A DNA stretch of 64,000 bases, from positions 1 through 64,000 of the forward strand of contig NZ_JAQFWP010000031.1 of NCBI RefSeq assembly GCF_027706745.1, in the 5' to 3' direction. The notes below the pieces were generated by a model, which saw nothing but the letters and a program-made list of their open reading frames with translations, was not told where the DNA came from and ran no database searches. A program made the translations under genes and the position numbers. Below, piece after piece: positions 51,880 to 60,709 of this stretch (its first letter is position 1; every line of letters starts with the position of its first letter). The stretch comes from Nocardiopsis suaedae (GTDB taxonomy: Bacteria; Actinomycetota; Actinomycetes; Streptosporangiales; Streptosporangiaceae).

Positions 51880-52263
51880 TTGAGTCACTGGCGGTTGAAC
51901 AACCCCCGGGCCAACAAGGCCAAGGCGGCCCTGGCCAAGCGGGTCAAGCACAGACCGCGCCACGCCTTCTGCGCCGAGTCGGCCGTCAAGGCGCTCTGGG
52001 ACGAGCTGGTGTCCTCCGCCGTCCGCCCGATGTACCGGGCCGGAACCAGTGAGATGGCCGTGATCTCGGTGATGCGCGGCATCAACGTCTGGTGCCGCGA
52101 CGGCAAGTTCATCTGGAACGACTACCTCGGTGACACGGTCACCCACCCCGCCTGCGACCCCGCCGGGGCCGCGGCGATGCTCTACCCCTCCTCGTCGCCG
52201 ACGTCGGCGCGCCGCCCCTTCGAGCGCGGCCGGCACCACGCGCACAGCCTCACCGCCGCCTGA
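51880..52263 (+). CDS. Small conserved-looking protein of unknown function
   Basis: A 127-residue protein that I do not recognise. It starts LSHWRLNNPRANKAKAALAK, is strongly basic at the N-terminus, and has a Trp/Cys-containing middle (FCAESAVKALWDEL, GINVWCRDGKFIWNDYLGD). There is no signal peptide or membrane helix; the basic N-terminus could bind nucleic acid. TTG at 51880 is favoured because GGGAG lies 7 nt before it. A perfect 13-bp hairpin follows, and the long regulated leader also argues that it is a genuine monocistronic gene. Confidence 0.65.
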   Translation: MSHWRLNNPRANKAKAALAKRVKHRPRHAFCAESAVKALWDELVSSAVRPMYRAGTSEMAVISVMRGINVWCRDGKFIWNDYLGDTVTHPACDPAGAAAMLYPSSSPTSARRPFERGRHHAHSLTAA

Positions 52264-52281
52264 GCGGCCCCCGGCTTCCCG

Positions 52282-52312
52282 GCGCCGCCCTCCCCCCTCG
52301 GGAGGGCGGCGC
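52282..52312. terminator. Hairpin terminator
   Basis: GCGCCGCCCTCCC and GGGAGGGCGGCGC are perfect 13-bp arms around a 5-nt loop, 18 bp after the stop codon. Confidence 0.75.
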
Positions 52313-52586
52313 TCTCGTGTGCATCCACGCCTGATCCGACTCCGGCGGCGCCCCTGCGGTTCCCTTCCCGCCCCCTCCCGCCCTGGCCGGATCCTGCCAG
52401 CGGACCCGCCTTGACAGGCCGGGGCGGCGCTGGCGGCGCCCGTCCCCGCAGCGTGTGCGCGCTCACACCCGCGCATGGGCGGCCCTGGCCCCCGCTCCAC
52501 CGGCGTGCCTATGGTCCCGCCAGCGCCGCCGAACCCGGCGGCGCCGCAGGCCACCTGTCCCCCACTGCTCCCACGAGGAGGAGAAC
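52313..52586. other. Promoter region of the first subtilisin gene
   Basis: About 270 bp of GC-rich sequence. GCGCGCTCACACCCGCGC and the GTGTGCGCGCTCACAC-like words near 52453 form partial dyads. A GAGGAGGAG ribosome site ends the region. No gene is seen. Confidence 0.4.
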
Positions 52587-53753
52587 GTGGCTCCCATCCC
52601 CCACCGCTCCACGGCCCTGAGGACCCCGATCGGGATCGCCGCCGCCGGCGCCCTGGCCGTTCCGCTCGTCCTCATCGGCGGCCCCGCCGCGCACGCCGAA
52701 CCCGCCCCGCTGCACACCGCCGAGAACGCCGTCGACGGCCAGTGGATCGTCGTCTTCGAGGACGGCGTCTCCGCCAGCGCCTCCACCGCCCGGGCCACCG
52801 GGGCCCAGGACGTCGAGCACGTCTTCACCGAGGTGCTCGACGGCTACTCGGCCGACCTGTCCTCGTCCGAACTGGACGAGGTCCGCTCCGACCCCGACGT
52901 CGCCTACGTCGAACAGGTGGGGCGGGCCTCCACCACCGACGTCCCGTGGGGCCTGGACCGGATCGACCAGGCGGACCTGCCGCTGAACGGCACCTACGAC
53001 ACCGACGCCACCGGCGCGGGCGTCGACGCCTACATCATCGACACCGGCATCGCGCCGGACCACCCCGAGTTCGGCGGGCGCGCCGACGTGGCCTTCGACG
53101 CCACCGGCGGCGACGGCATCGACCGCCAGGGCCACGGCACCCACGTCGCCGGGACCATCGGCGGCGAGAGCGTCGGCGTGGCACCCGGTGCGGACCTGCA
53201 CGGGGTCAAGGTGCTCGGCGACGACGGCAGCGGCTCCTACGCCGACGTCATCGCCGGCATCGACTGGGTCGCCCAGAACGCCCCCGACGGCTCCGTCGCC
53301 AACATGTCCCTCGGCGGGCCCGGCTCCCAGGCCGTGGACGACGCGGTGAACAACCTGGTGGACTCCGGCGTCTTCACCGCGGTCGCCGCGGGCAACGACG
53401 GGTGGCTCGCCTCGTGGTACTCGCCCGCACGCGCGGCGAAGGTGACGACCGTGGCGGCATCGGACCGGAACGACCGGTCGGCCTCGTTCACCAACTGGGG
53501 CAGCGCCGTGGAGATCTACGCGCCCGGCGTGGACGTGGAGTCCTCCGTCCCCGGCGGCGGCTACGACACCTACAGCGGCACCTCGATGGCCAGCCCGCAC
53601 GTCGCGGGCGCCGGGGCCCTGGTGCTGGAGGCGTCCCCCGGGTCGACCCCGCAGGCCGTGCAGAACCGCCTGCTGAGCGACGGGAGCTCGGGCACGCTCA
53701 CCGGGGTCCCGTGGTCGACGCCGAACCTGCTGCTCAACGTCTCCGGCCTGTAA
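52587..53753 (+). CDS. Secreted subtilisin-like serine protease (S8), copy 1
   Basis: A 388-residue exported protease. The signal peptide is at residues 1-36 (IGIAAAGALAVPLVLIGG, AHA cleavage). An inhibitor-I9 propeptide runs to about 115 (WIVVFEDGVSASASTARATG, DLSSSELDEVRSDPDVAYVE). The proteinase-K-like catalytic domain has Asp in DAYIIDTGI, His in GHGTHVAGTIGG, oxyanion Asn in AAGND and Ser in SGTSMASPHVAG. GAGGAGGAG precedes the GTG at 52587. It is followed 320 bp later by a close paralogue; both are extracellular nutrient-acquiring proteases. Confidence 0.94.
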   Translation: MAPIPHRSTALRTPIGIAAAGALAVPLVLIGGPAAHAEPAPLHTAENAVDGQWIVVFEDGVSASASTARATGAQDVEHVFTEVLDGYSADLSSSELDEVRSDPDVAYVEQVGRASTTDVPWGLDRIDQADLPLNGTYDTDATGAGVDAYIIDTGIAPDHPEFGGRADVAFDATGGDGIDRQGHGTHVAGTIGGESVGVAPGADLHGVKVLGDDGSGSYADVIAGIDWVAQNAPDGSVANMSLGGPGSQAVDDAVNNLVDSGVFTAVAAGNDGWLASWYSPARAAKVTTVAASDRNDRSASFTNWGSAVEIYAPGVDVESSVPGGGYDTYSGTSMASPHVAGAGALVLEASPGSTPQAVQNRLLSDGSSGTLTGVPWSTPNLLLNVSGL

Positions 53754-53786
53754 CCGCCGGACTCCGCCGGCCCATGGGCCGCACAC

Positions 53787-53816
53787 GGCGCCGTCCCCGT
53801 CCGCGGGGGCGGCGCC
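53787..53816. terminator. Hairpin terminator between the subtilisin genes
   Basis: GGCGCCGTCCCC and GGGGGCGGCGCC pair throughout if one G-U pair is allowed, with a 6-nt loop. The two protease genes are therefore separate units. Confidence 0.65.
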
Positions 53817-54072
53817 TCTCGCGTCCCGGCGTGATCACGGGACGCAATATTCACCCTTCGGTTTACCCGCCCAACTGGCCGCATCCTGCCACATTGAACA
53901 CCTTGACACCGAAAGCCGTCGCAGGCTGCACACGATGTCGACCGTTAACCCCGCTTTCCGAACGATGTCACTGATCGTGAAGACCCTGTTCGCCCCTGTG
54001 CGCCCGGGACTAATGTCCCCGACCGCATGCCGAAACCCGACATGCACGGAAAGCTCCCACAAGGAGGAGTAC

Positions 54073-55233
<1,161 letters not shown>

Positions 55234-55274
55234 GAACCCCGCTCGCCTACCAGTCCCCGCCACCGCGGTGACCA

Positions 55275-55307
55275 GGACGGCCCCGGCGCCCGCCGCCGGG
55301 GCCGTCC
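55275..55307. terminator. Bidirectional hairpin terminator
   Basis: Perfect 14-bp arms GGACGGCCCCGGCG/CGCCGGGGCCGTCC with a 5-nt loop lie between the convergent subtilisin and kinase genes. Confidence 0.75.
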
Positions 55308-55312
55308 CCGTG

Positions 55313-57508
55313 TCAGGAACCGTCCGTGAGAGGTTCGGACCGGCCGTCCTCCAGGCGTCCGGCCCCGGACCCTTCGGCTCCGGAACCGACACCGGAGGAG
55401 ATGCCCTCCCCGGACTCCTCCTTCTCCTCCTCGGCCTTCTCCTCCTCCTGCGCCGCCTCTTCCTCCTCCTGCCGTTGCTGCTCGGCCTGGGCCTGGGCGC
55501 GGGCGCCGGCCCGATCGGTGCAGGCCTCGTCCGCGGCGGCGGACCCGCCGTCGACGGCGACGACGGTGAAGCAGTACTCGGCGGTCCCGCTGTCGGTGGG
55601 GACCTGGGCGCTCGTCACGCCGGGCCCGGTGCGGGCGAGGGTGGCGGGCGGGCTCCCCTCGACGCCGCCGACGACGAAGTAGCGGGCCGTCCCGCCGGAG
55701 GCGTCCTGCCAGGTGACCTCGACCGTGGTGAGGCCGTCCTCCAGGGAGACGCCGGAGGGGGGATCGGGGGCGGCGGCGTCCTTCCCGCTCCCGTCCCCGT
55801 CCCCCTTCGCCTGCTTCTCCCCGTCCTTCGTGTCCTGTTCCTCTCCGCCGCCGGAGCCCGCGGACGTCCGCGCGGTCTCCGCACCGGCGGCGGTGAAGCC
55901 GGTGCCGGGGCGGGCGACGCTCCCGGCGCCGAGGAGGGAGGCGAGGACGACGACGGAGGCCGCCGCCGCGCCGATGTGCATGTGCCGACGCCACCGGGGC
56001 GGCCGCACGGGACCGACGGGGTGCTCGTAGCCCTCGGGATCCTCGGGGGACTCGCCGTGCGCGGGCGCGCGGACGGAGCCCGCGGCCTGGCCTCCGGCAC
56101 CGGGGAGCGGCGCGGTGTCGGGACCGCCGGTCCACCCCTTGAGCCGCTGCCAGGCCTGGCGGGAGTAGAGGTCACGCGCCTGGTCCAACGGCACCGCCGG
56201 GACCGCGGCCGGTCCCTCCGGGGCAGGCGGCTGCGGCGCCGCTTCGTTCTCCGCCGGGGCGTCCAGCCCAGGGATGGGCTTGGACTTGGGACGACGCCCG
56301 ACCTTGCGCGAGGGCCGGGTGGGGCCCTTACGGCGGAACTCACCGGTGAGCCCGATGTCGATGACGGTCGGGCCGGAAGGAGAGGCGACGGCGGAGGCGG
56401 CGGCCTCCCCCTTCGGAGGAGCGGCCGCGTCGCTCTCGTCCTTCTCAGGTGGACGCGGCGGCACTTCAGCCGAGGACGACGTATCCGACGGACTCGACGA
56501 AGGGGGCTCGGCACGAGGGGCCGGGGAGGGCGGCACGTGCGGCCCCGACGGCCACAGCGGCTCGCGCGTCACCGCCGCCTCCGGCGGAGGGCTCTGCGAC
56601 GGCTTCGGTTCCGGGGCGGGCGCCGACGCAGGCGGGGGCGGAAGCGTCCCGCTCGGCGGGGTCACCGAACCGTAGGAGGTGCCCACCGCCGCCCACAGGC
56701 GCCCCAGCTCCTCGTCGAACTCGGCCGGGGTGGCCGGGCGGGCCGCGGGATCCTTGGCCATCGCCCCCATCAGCAGCGCGTTCACCGGGCGCGGCACGCC
56801 GGGCAGCGGCAGGTCCGGCGCGGGCTCGCGCAGCGCGGTGCGGGCGTACTGCTTCGGATCGGGGCGGCTGCCGTCCCACTCGGCGAAGGGCACCCGCCCG
56901 GCGATGGCCGTCCACAGGGCCGAGGCGAGCTGGTAGACGTCCGAGGCGGGGACCGCCTCCTGCCCCCGGAGGATCTCCGGCGGGGCGTGGAACACCAGCT
57001 CGGAGCTGGTGCGCAGGCGCGGCGCCGGTGAGCCGAACGGGGCGGCCGAGCCGAAGTCGGTCAGCACCGCCGAGGTGCCCGAGCGCAGGATGTTGCTGGG
57101 CACGACGTCGTTGTGGAGCAGCCCGGAGGCGTGCAGCGCGGCCAGGGCGCCCGCCGCCGCGCGCCCGGCGCGGACCGCCTCGGGCAGGTCGACCGGGCCG
57201 CTGCGGGCGAGGATGTCGGCGTGGGAGCCGTCCGGCTGGAACGGCATGACCAGGACCGGCTCACCGGTCGCCGCGCGCGCGACGTCCAGCAGCGGGACCA
57301 CGCCGCGGGCGCCGCCGAGGTCGCGCAGGCGGGTGATCTCCTCGTAGCCCCCGGCGCCGTGCACCGCCTTCAGGGCGACGGCGGCGCCGGTGCGCTCGCT
57401 GACCGCCCTGAACACCTGGGCCTGCCGCCCCCGGTAGGCCAGGACCGGTTCCCGGAACCCCGGCACCTGCACCGTCTGCGGGGCGCCCCCGGACATCTGC
57501 GCGCTCAC
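55313..57508 (-). CDS. Membrane-anchored Ser/Thr protein kinase-like protein
   Basis: A 731-residue type of bacterial receptor kinase. The kinase domain covers residues 20-270, with the ATP-anchoring Lys in VALKAV (Lys47), catalytic Asp134 and DFG at 151-153. The catalytic loop reads HNDVVPSN where HRDxKPxN is usual, so the Arg and the Lys are missing, and the glycine loop is weak; activity may be low or absent. A Pro/Ser-rich linker (280-470) leads to one membrane helix (GAAAASVVVLASLLGAG, near 510). Outside lies a fibronectin-III-like domain (SGVSLEDGLTTVEVTWQDAS) and an acidic Glu-rich tail. GTG at 57508 overlaps the upstream stop. The operon with WXG100 genes suggests a role tied to type VII secretion. 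Confidence 0.85.
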   Translation of the reverse strand: MSAQMSGGAPQTVQVPGFREPVLAYRGRQAQVFRAVSERTGAAVALKAVHGAGGYEEITRLRDLGGARGVVPLLDVARAATGEPVLVMPFQPDGSHADILARSGPVDLPEAVRAGRAAAGALAALHASGLLHNDVVPSNILRSGTSAVLTDFGSAAPFGSPAPRLRTSSELVFHAPPEILRGQEAVPASDVYQLASALWTAIAGRVPFAEWDGSRPDPKQYARTALREPAPDLPLPGVPRPVNALLMGAMAKDPAARPATPAEFDEELGRLWAAVGTSYGSVTPPSGTLPPPPASAPAPEPKPSQSPPPEAAVTREPLWPSGPHVPPSPAPRAEPPSSSPSDTSSSAEVPPRPPEKDESDAAAPPKGEAAASAVASPSGPTVIDIGLTGEFRRKGPTRPSRKVGRRPKSKPIPGLDAPAENEAAPQPPAPEGPAAVPAVPLDQARDLYSRQAWQRLKGWTGGPDTAPLPGAGGQAAGSVRAPAHGESPEDPEGYEHPVGPVRPPRWRRHMHIGAAAASVVVLASLLGAGSVARPGTGFTAAGAETARTSAGSGGGEEQDTKDGEKQAKGDGDGSGKDAAAPDPPSGVSLEDGLTTVEVTWQDASGGTARYFVVGGVEGSPPATLARTGPGVTSAQVPTDSGTAEYCFTVVAVDGGSAAADEACTDRAGARAQAQAEQQRQEEEEAAQEEEKAEEEKEESGEGISSGVGSGAEGSGAGRLEDGRSEPLTDGS

Positions 57509-57855
57509 CTCTCCGCCTGGCCGCCGAACACCGGCCCGGTCTGCCGGCCGCCGTCCCGGCGCTCCTCGTTGATCTGCTGCTGCTTCTCGAAGGCCGCGTG
57601 CACCGCGATGCCCCCGCAGATCAGGGCGATGAGGATGATCCCGCCGACGACGGCGGGCCAGACCGCCTGGCGGCGCCGCCAGTACCGGCTGGACCCGTAC
57701 AGGATCGCGGCGCGGAGCTGGCGGCGGCGCAGCGCGTCGGCCTGCAGCACGTACTGCTCGGCGTTGGGGGTGTAGTGGAAGGCCTCGGGCATCCGCTGCG
57801 CCGGGTCCTGCTGCGGGGCGGTCGGCGGGGGCGGGGTGGAAGACGGCGGGGTCAC
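57505..57855 (-). CDS. Single-pass membrane protein of the WXG100/kinase operon
   Basis: A 116-residue protein that I do not recognise. A Pro-rich N-terminus (TPPPPTAPQQDP) is followed by a charged segment (FHYTPNAEQYVLQADALRRR) and one membrane helix (AVVGGIILIALICGGIAV, about residues 70-88), then a short polar tail. GTG at 57855 has AGGA before it. Its stop overlaps the kinase start, and 14 bp separate it from the WXG100 gene, so it is a co-expressed component. Confidence 0.72.
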   Translation of the reverse strand: MTPPSSTPPPPTAPQQDPAQRMPEAFHYTPNAEQYVLQADALRRRQLRAAILYGSSRYWRRRQAVWPAVVGGIILIALICGGIAVHAAFEKQQQINEERRDGGRQTGPVFGGQAER

Positions 57856-57869
57856 GGGTCCTACGGGGA

Positions 57870-58160
57870 TCAGAAGAGGTTGTTCAGGCGGTTGCTCAGC
57901 CGGCCGTAGTTGCTCGCGGCGTCGTCGGTGGCCTGGATGACCTTGGCGAAGGCGTCGTTGACGGCGGCGAACTGGGTGTCGAACTCCTCCGCCTTGGCCT
58001 TGAACCGGTCGTTGCCCGAGCCCTCCCACTTGTTCACGGTGGTCTCGGACTGCGACCGGATGTCGTCCATGATCGCCTTGAAGCGGGTGAGGTGCTCCTG
58101 CTGGGCGCCGCTCAGGTCCTGCAGACCGGAGACGTTGCCGTAGACCTCGAAGTTGCTCAC
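57870..58160 (-). CDS. WXG100 family protein (EsxA-like)
   Basis: A 96-residue helical-hairpin protein. NKWEGSGNDRF (Trp-x-Gly at about residues 45-47) is the turn motif, with flanking amphipathic helices. The length is exactly that of the WXG100 family, substrates of type VII secretion that form antiparallel dimers. The GTG start follows GAGCGAGAAG. It lies 36 bp after the companion gene, the usual esxB-esxA order. No YxxxD secretion tail is clear at its C-terminus. Confidence 0.88.
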   Translation of the reverse strand: MSNFEVYGNVSGLQDLSGAQQEHLTRFKAIMDDIRSQSETTVNKWEGSGNDRFKAKAEEFDTQFAAVNDAFAKVIQATDDAASNYGRLSNRLNNLF

Positions 58161-58196
58161 GGTCTTCTCGCTCCTGTCGGGGTGGGGGAAGGGGGC

Positions 58197-58535
58197 TCAG
58201 GCGTTGACCGGGCGGGAGAGGCCGCCGGCCTCCTTGCCCGCGGAGGCGAAGGTGTCGCCGGAGTCCTGGTCGGTGGCGGTGAATTCGCGCTGGCCCTCGT
58301 TGAGCTTGATGCCGTTGTTGCTGCACCAGGTCATCAGCTCGTCGAACCGCTGGGTGAGCTCGTTGCGGGCCTCGCGGAACTTGGCGAGGGCGTTGCCCTG
58401 CAGGGCCTCGCCGTCCCGCTCCATGTCCTGGATGAGGTTGTTGAGCCGCTGGTAGAGCCCCTCCGAGGAGATCCCGAGCTCTTCGCCGCCCTTTCCGAGG
58501 GCGTCCGCCTCCGTCAGACCGACATGGTTGGCCAC
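58197..58535 (-). CDS. WXG100-like companion protein (EsxB-like)
   Basis: A 112-residue helical protein. ERDGEALQGNALAKFREARN, then FDELMTWCSNNGIKLNEGQR, give a helix-turn-helix plan with GEALQGNA where WxG is expected, so the Trp is replaced by Leu. The position before a canonical WXG100 gene suggests it is the heterodimer partner. GTG at 58535 follows AGGAGG by 6 nt. It is the first gene of the four-gene operon. Confidence 0.8.
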   Translation of the reverse strand: MANHVGLTEADALGKGGEELGISSEGLYQRLNNLIQDMERDGEALQGNALAKFREARNELTQRFDELMTWCSNNGIKLNEGQREFTATDQDSGDTFASAGKEAGGLSRPVNA

Positions 58536-58715
58536 TGGTGTCCTCCTGGGGGTGTCAAGGGTCACTCCGCACACTCGGGAGCTCACTCAGAGGTTAACGG
58601 CCCCTACCGACACAGAAGCCCCTCACCCCGGCCGGATCCGGACATGTGTCCCACTGATCGTGCCGAAGCGCGTCCGTCCCGGAACCGTTCCGGGGCACCG
58701 TCCGACACCCGATGC

Positions 58716-59681
58716 ATGACACGTCGACACCTGCCCCCGGTGGCGGCGGCCGCGGCCGCCGCCGTCCTCCTGGCCGCGTGCGCCGCACCGGACGGCGGCC
58801 GCGACGACGGCTGCCCTCCCCGGCCCGACCTGGACGCTCCGCCCGAACGGGTGGTCACGATGGACGGCGGGTCCGCCGCGCTGCTCACCGAGCTCGGCGT
58901 CGGCGGCACCGTCGTCGGCACCGCCGCCCCCGACTTCTTCGACGCCTTCCCCGCCGACGAGCGGGCCGCCTTCGACCGCATCCCCGTCGTCGACGAGGGC
59001 ACCGGCAACCGGGAGGCGGTGATCGCCGCCGAGCCCGACCTGGTGATGGGGGTCTCCTCCTACCAGTTCGGCGCCTTCGACGGCACGCCGACCGCCGAGG
59101 AGCTGGCGGCCGCGGGCATCGCCGCGCACGCGGCCTGCGACCCGCCGGGGACCACGGAGGACCTGTCCGCCACCTACGCCTTCATCGAGGACACCGCCGA
59201 GGTGTTCGGGGTCCCCGGGAACGGCGCCGCGCTCACCGCCCGGATGCGCGAACGGGTCGGCCGGGCCGCGTCCGGACCGGGCGCCGGTCCGGTCCGGGTG
59301 CTGTCGGTCTCCGTCGTCCCCGGCAGCGGCCAGGGCGTCTCCACGGTCGGGGGCCGCGGGACGGCCAACGGGGTGATCACGCTGGCCGGCGGCGAGAACA
59401 TCGCCGGGGACGTCCCGCTGCGCATCGCCGACCTGTCCCCCGAGGAGGTGGTGCGCCGCGACCCGGAGGCGATCCTGGTGCTCACCGGGTTCAGCGGCCT
59501 CAGCGGGCGGGAGCTGGTCGACGCGGTCCTGGAGCACCCCGTGCTGTCCCGCACCACCGCGGCCCGGGAGGAGCGGTTCGCCGTGCTCCCGCAGTCCATC
59601 GTCACCTCGCCCAGCGTGCTCAACGCCGAGGCCGTGGCCGATTTGTCCGAGGCCCTGCACGGCGCGGGGGGCCGCCCGTGA
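58716..59681 (+). CDS. Fe3+-siderophore/B12-type substrate-binding lipoprotein
   Basis: A 321-residue periplasmic-binding-fold lipoprotein of a metal-chelate importer. The signal peptide ends in the lipobox LAAC (AVLLAACAAP). The first lobe starts PPERVVTMDGGSAALLTELG, with IAAEPDLVMGVSSYQFGAFD after it; the second lobe contains EEVVRRDPEAILVLTGF and HPVLSRTTAAREERFAVLPQ. Class III binding proteins of this kind carry ferric siderophores, heme or cobalamin. The ATG at 58716 gives a proper n-region (MTRRHLPP). Its stop overlaps the permease start. Confidence 0.9.
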   Translation: MTRRHLPPVAAAAAAAVLLAACAAPDGGRDDGCPPRPDLDAPPERVVTMDGGSAALLTELGVGGTVVGTAAPDFFDAFPADERAAFDRIPVVDEGTGNREAVIAAEPDLVMGVSSYQFGAFDGTPTAEELAAAGIAAHAACDPPGTTEDLSATYAFIEDTAEVFGVPGNGAALTARMRERVGRAASGPGAGPVRVLSVSVVPGSGQGVSTVGGRGTANGVITLAGGENIAGDVPLRIADLSPEEVVRRDPEAILVLTGFSGLSGRELVDAVLEHPVLSRTTAAREERFAVLPQSIVTSPSVLNAEAVADLSEALHGAGGRP

Positions 59682-60709
59682 CGCCCCGCATCCCCTTCCC
59701 CCTGCTGCTCGGGGCGCTCACGGCCGCGGTCGCCGCGGCGGTCCCGCTGTCGATCGGCGTCGGGGCCGTCCCCCTCCCGCCGCAGGAGGTCGTGCGCATC
59801 GTCGCCGACCGGCTCTCCTCCTCCGCGCCCGCCGACTCCCCCGAGGCCTACATCGTCTGGGAGCTGCGCGGGCCGCGCGCCCTCCAGGCCGTGTTCGTCG
59901 GCGCGGGCCTGGCGGTCGCCGGGGCGGTGGTCCAGGCGCTGGTGCGCAACCCCGTGGCCGACCCGCACCTCCTCGGGCTCTCCTCGGGGGCGAGCACGGG
60001 CGCCGTCCTGGCCATGGCCGCCTTCGGCGGTGCCGCCGCCGGGCCGCTCGTCCTGCCCGGCGCCGCCTTCGCGGGGGCGGCCGCCGCCGGTGCCGCGGTG
60101 TTCGCGCTGGCCCGGGCGCACGGCACGGCGGAACCGCTGCGGCTGGTGCTGGTGGGCGTGGCCGTGGGCCAGCTGCTCGGCGGGGCGACGTCCTTCATGG
60201 TGCTGCGCCAGGCCTCCGGCGATGCCCAGCAGCAGGTGCTGTTCTGGCTCCTGGGCAGCCTGGCCGGCGCCCGCTGGCCGCTGGCGCTGGGCTGCGCGGC
60301 CGTGGTCACGGTCCTGTCGGCCGTGCTGACCGCCCGCGCGCGGACGCTGGACGCGCTCGCCCTGGGCGCCGAGGGCGCCGCGGCCCTGGGCGTGCGCGCC
60401 GACCGCGCCCGCGCCGTCCTGTTCGGAGCGGCGGCACTGCTCACCGGGGCCGTGGTGGCGGTGGCCGGGGCGATCGGGTTCGTCGGGCTGGTCGTGCCCA
60501 ACCTGGCGCGGCCGCTGGTGGGGGCCGGGCACCGCCGGGTGCTGCCGACCGCCGCCCTGCTGGGCGCGCTGATGCTGGTGGCGGCCGACCTGGCCGCGCG
60601 CACCGCGCTGCGCCCCACCGAGCTGCCGATCGGCATCCTGACCGCCGTGGTGGGGGTGCCGTTCCTCGTCGCGGCGCTGCGCGGCGCCCGGTCGGGGGTG
60701 GGCCGATGA
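59678..60709 (+). CDS. FecCD-type ABC permease
   Basis: A 343-residue permease with ten predicted helices. WELRGPRALQAVFVGAGLAVAGAVVQALVRNPVADPHLLG and GLSSGASTGA are the hallmark of the FecCD family; AIGFVGLVVPNLARPLVG is the coupling loop for the ATPase; PTELPIGILTAVVGVPFL ends the chain. It works as a homodimer in iron-chelate or B12 uptake. GTG at 59678 overlaps the previous stop (GTGA); the next gene starts at its own stop (ATGA). Confidence 0.93.
   Translation: MTPRIPFPLLLGALTAAVAAAVPLSIGVGAVPLPPQEVVRIVADRLSSSAPADSPEAYIVWELRGPRALQAVFVGAGLAVAGAVVQALVRNPVADPHLLGLSSGASTGAVLAMAAFGGAAAGPLVLPGAAFAGAAAAGAAVFALARAHGTAEPLRLVLVGVAVGQLLGGATSFMVLRQASGDAQQQVLFWLLGSLAGARWPLALGCAAVVTVLSAVLTARARTLDALALGAEGAAALGVRADRARAVLFGAAALLTGAVVAVAGAIGFVGLVVPNLARPLVGAGHRRVLPTAALLGALMLVAADLAARTALRPTELPIGILTAVVGVPFLVAALRGARSGVGR

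Noticed and set aside
58536-58715. Iron-box candidate AGAGGTTAACGG before the siderophore importer
   Set aside because: Only a short half resembles TTAGGTTA, and the partner half is missing, so it is not supported as an operator.
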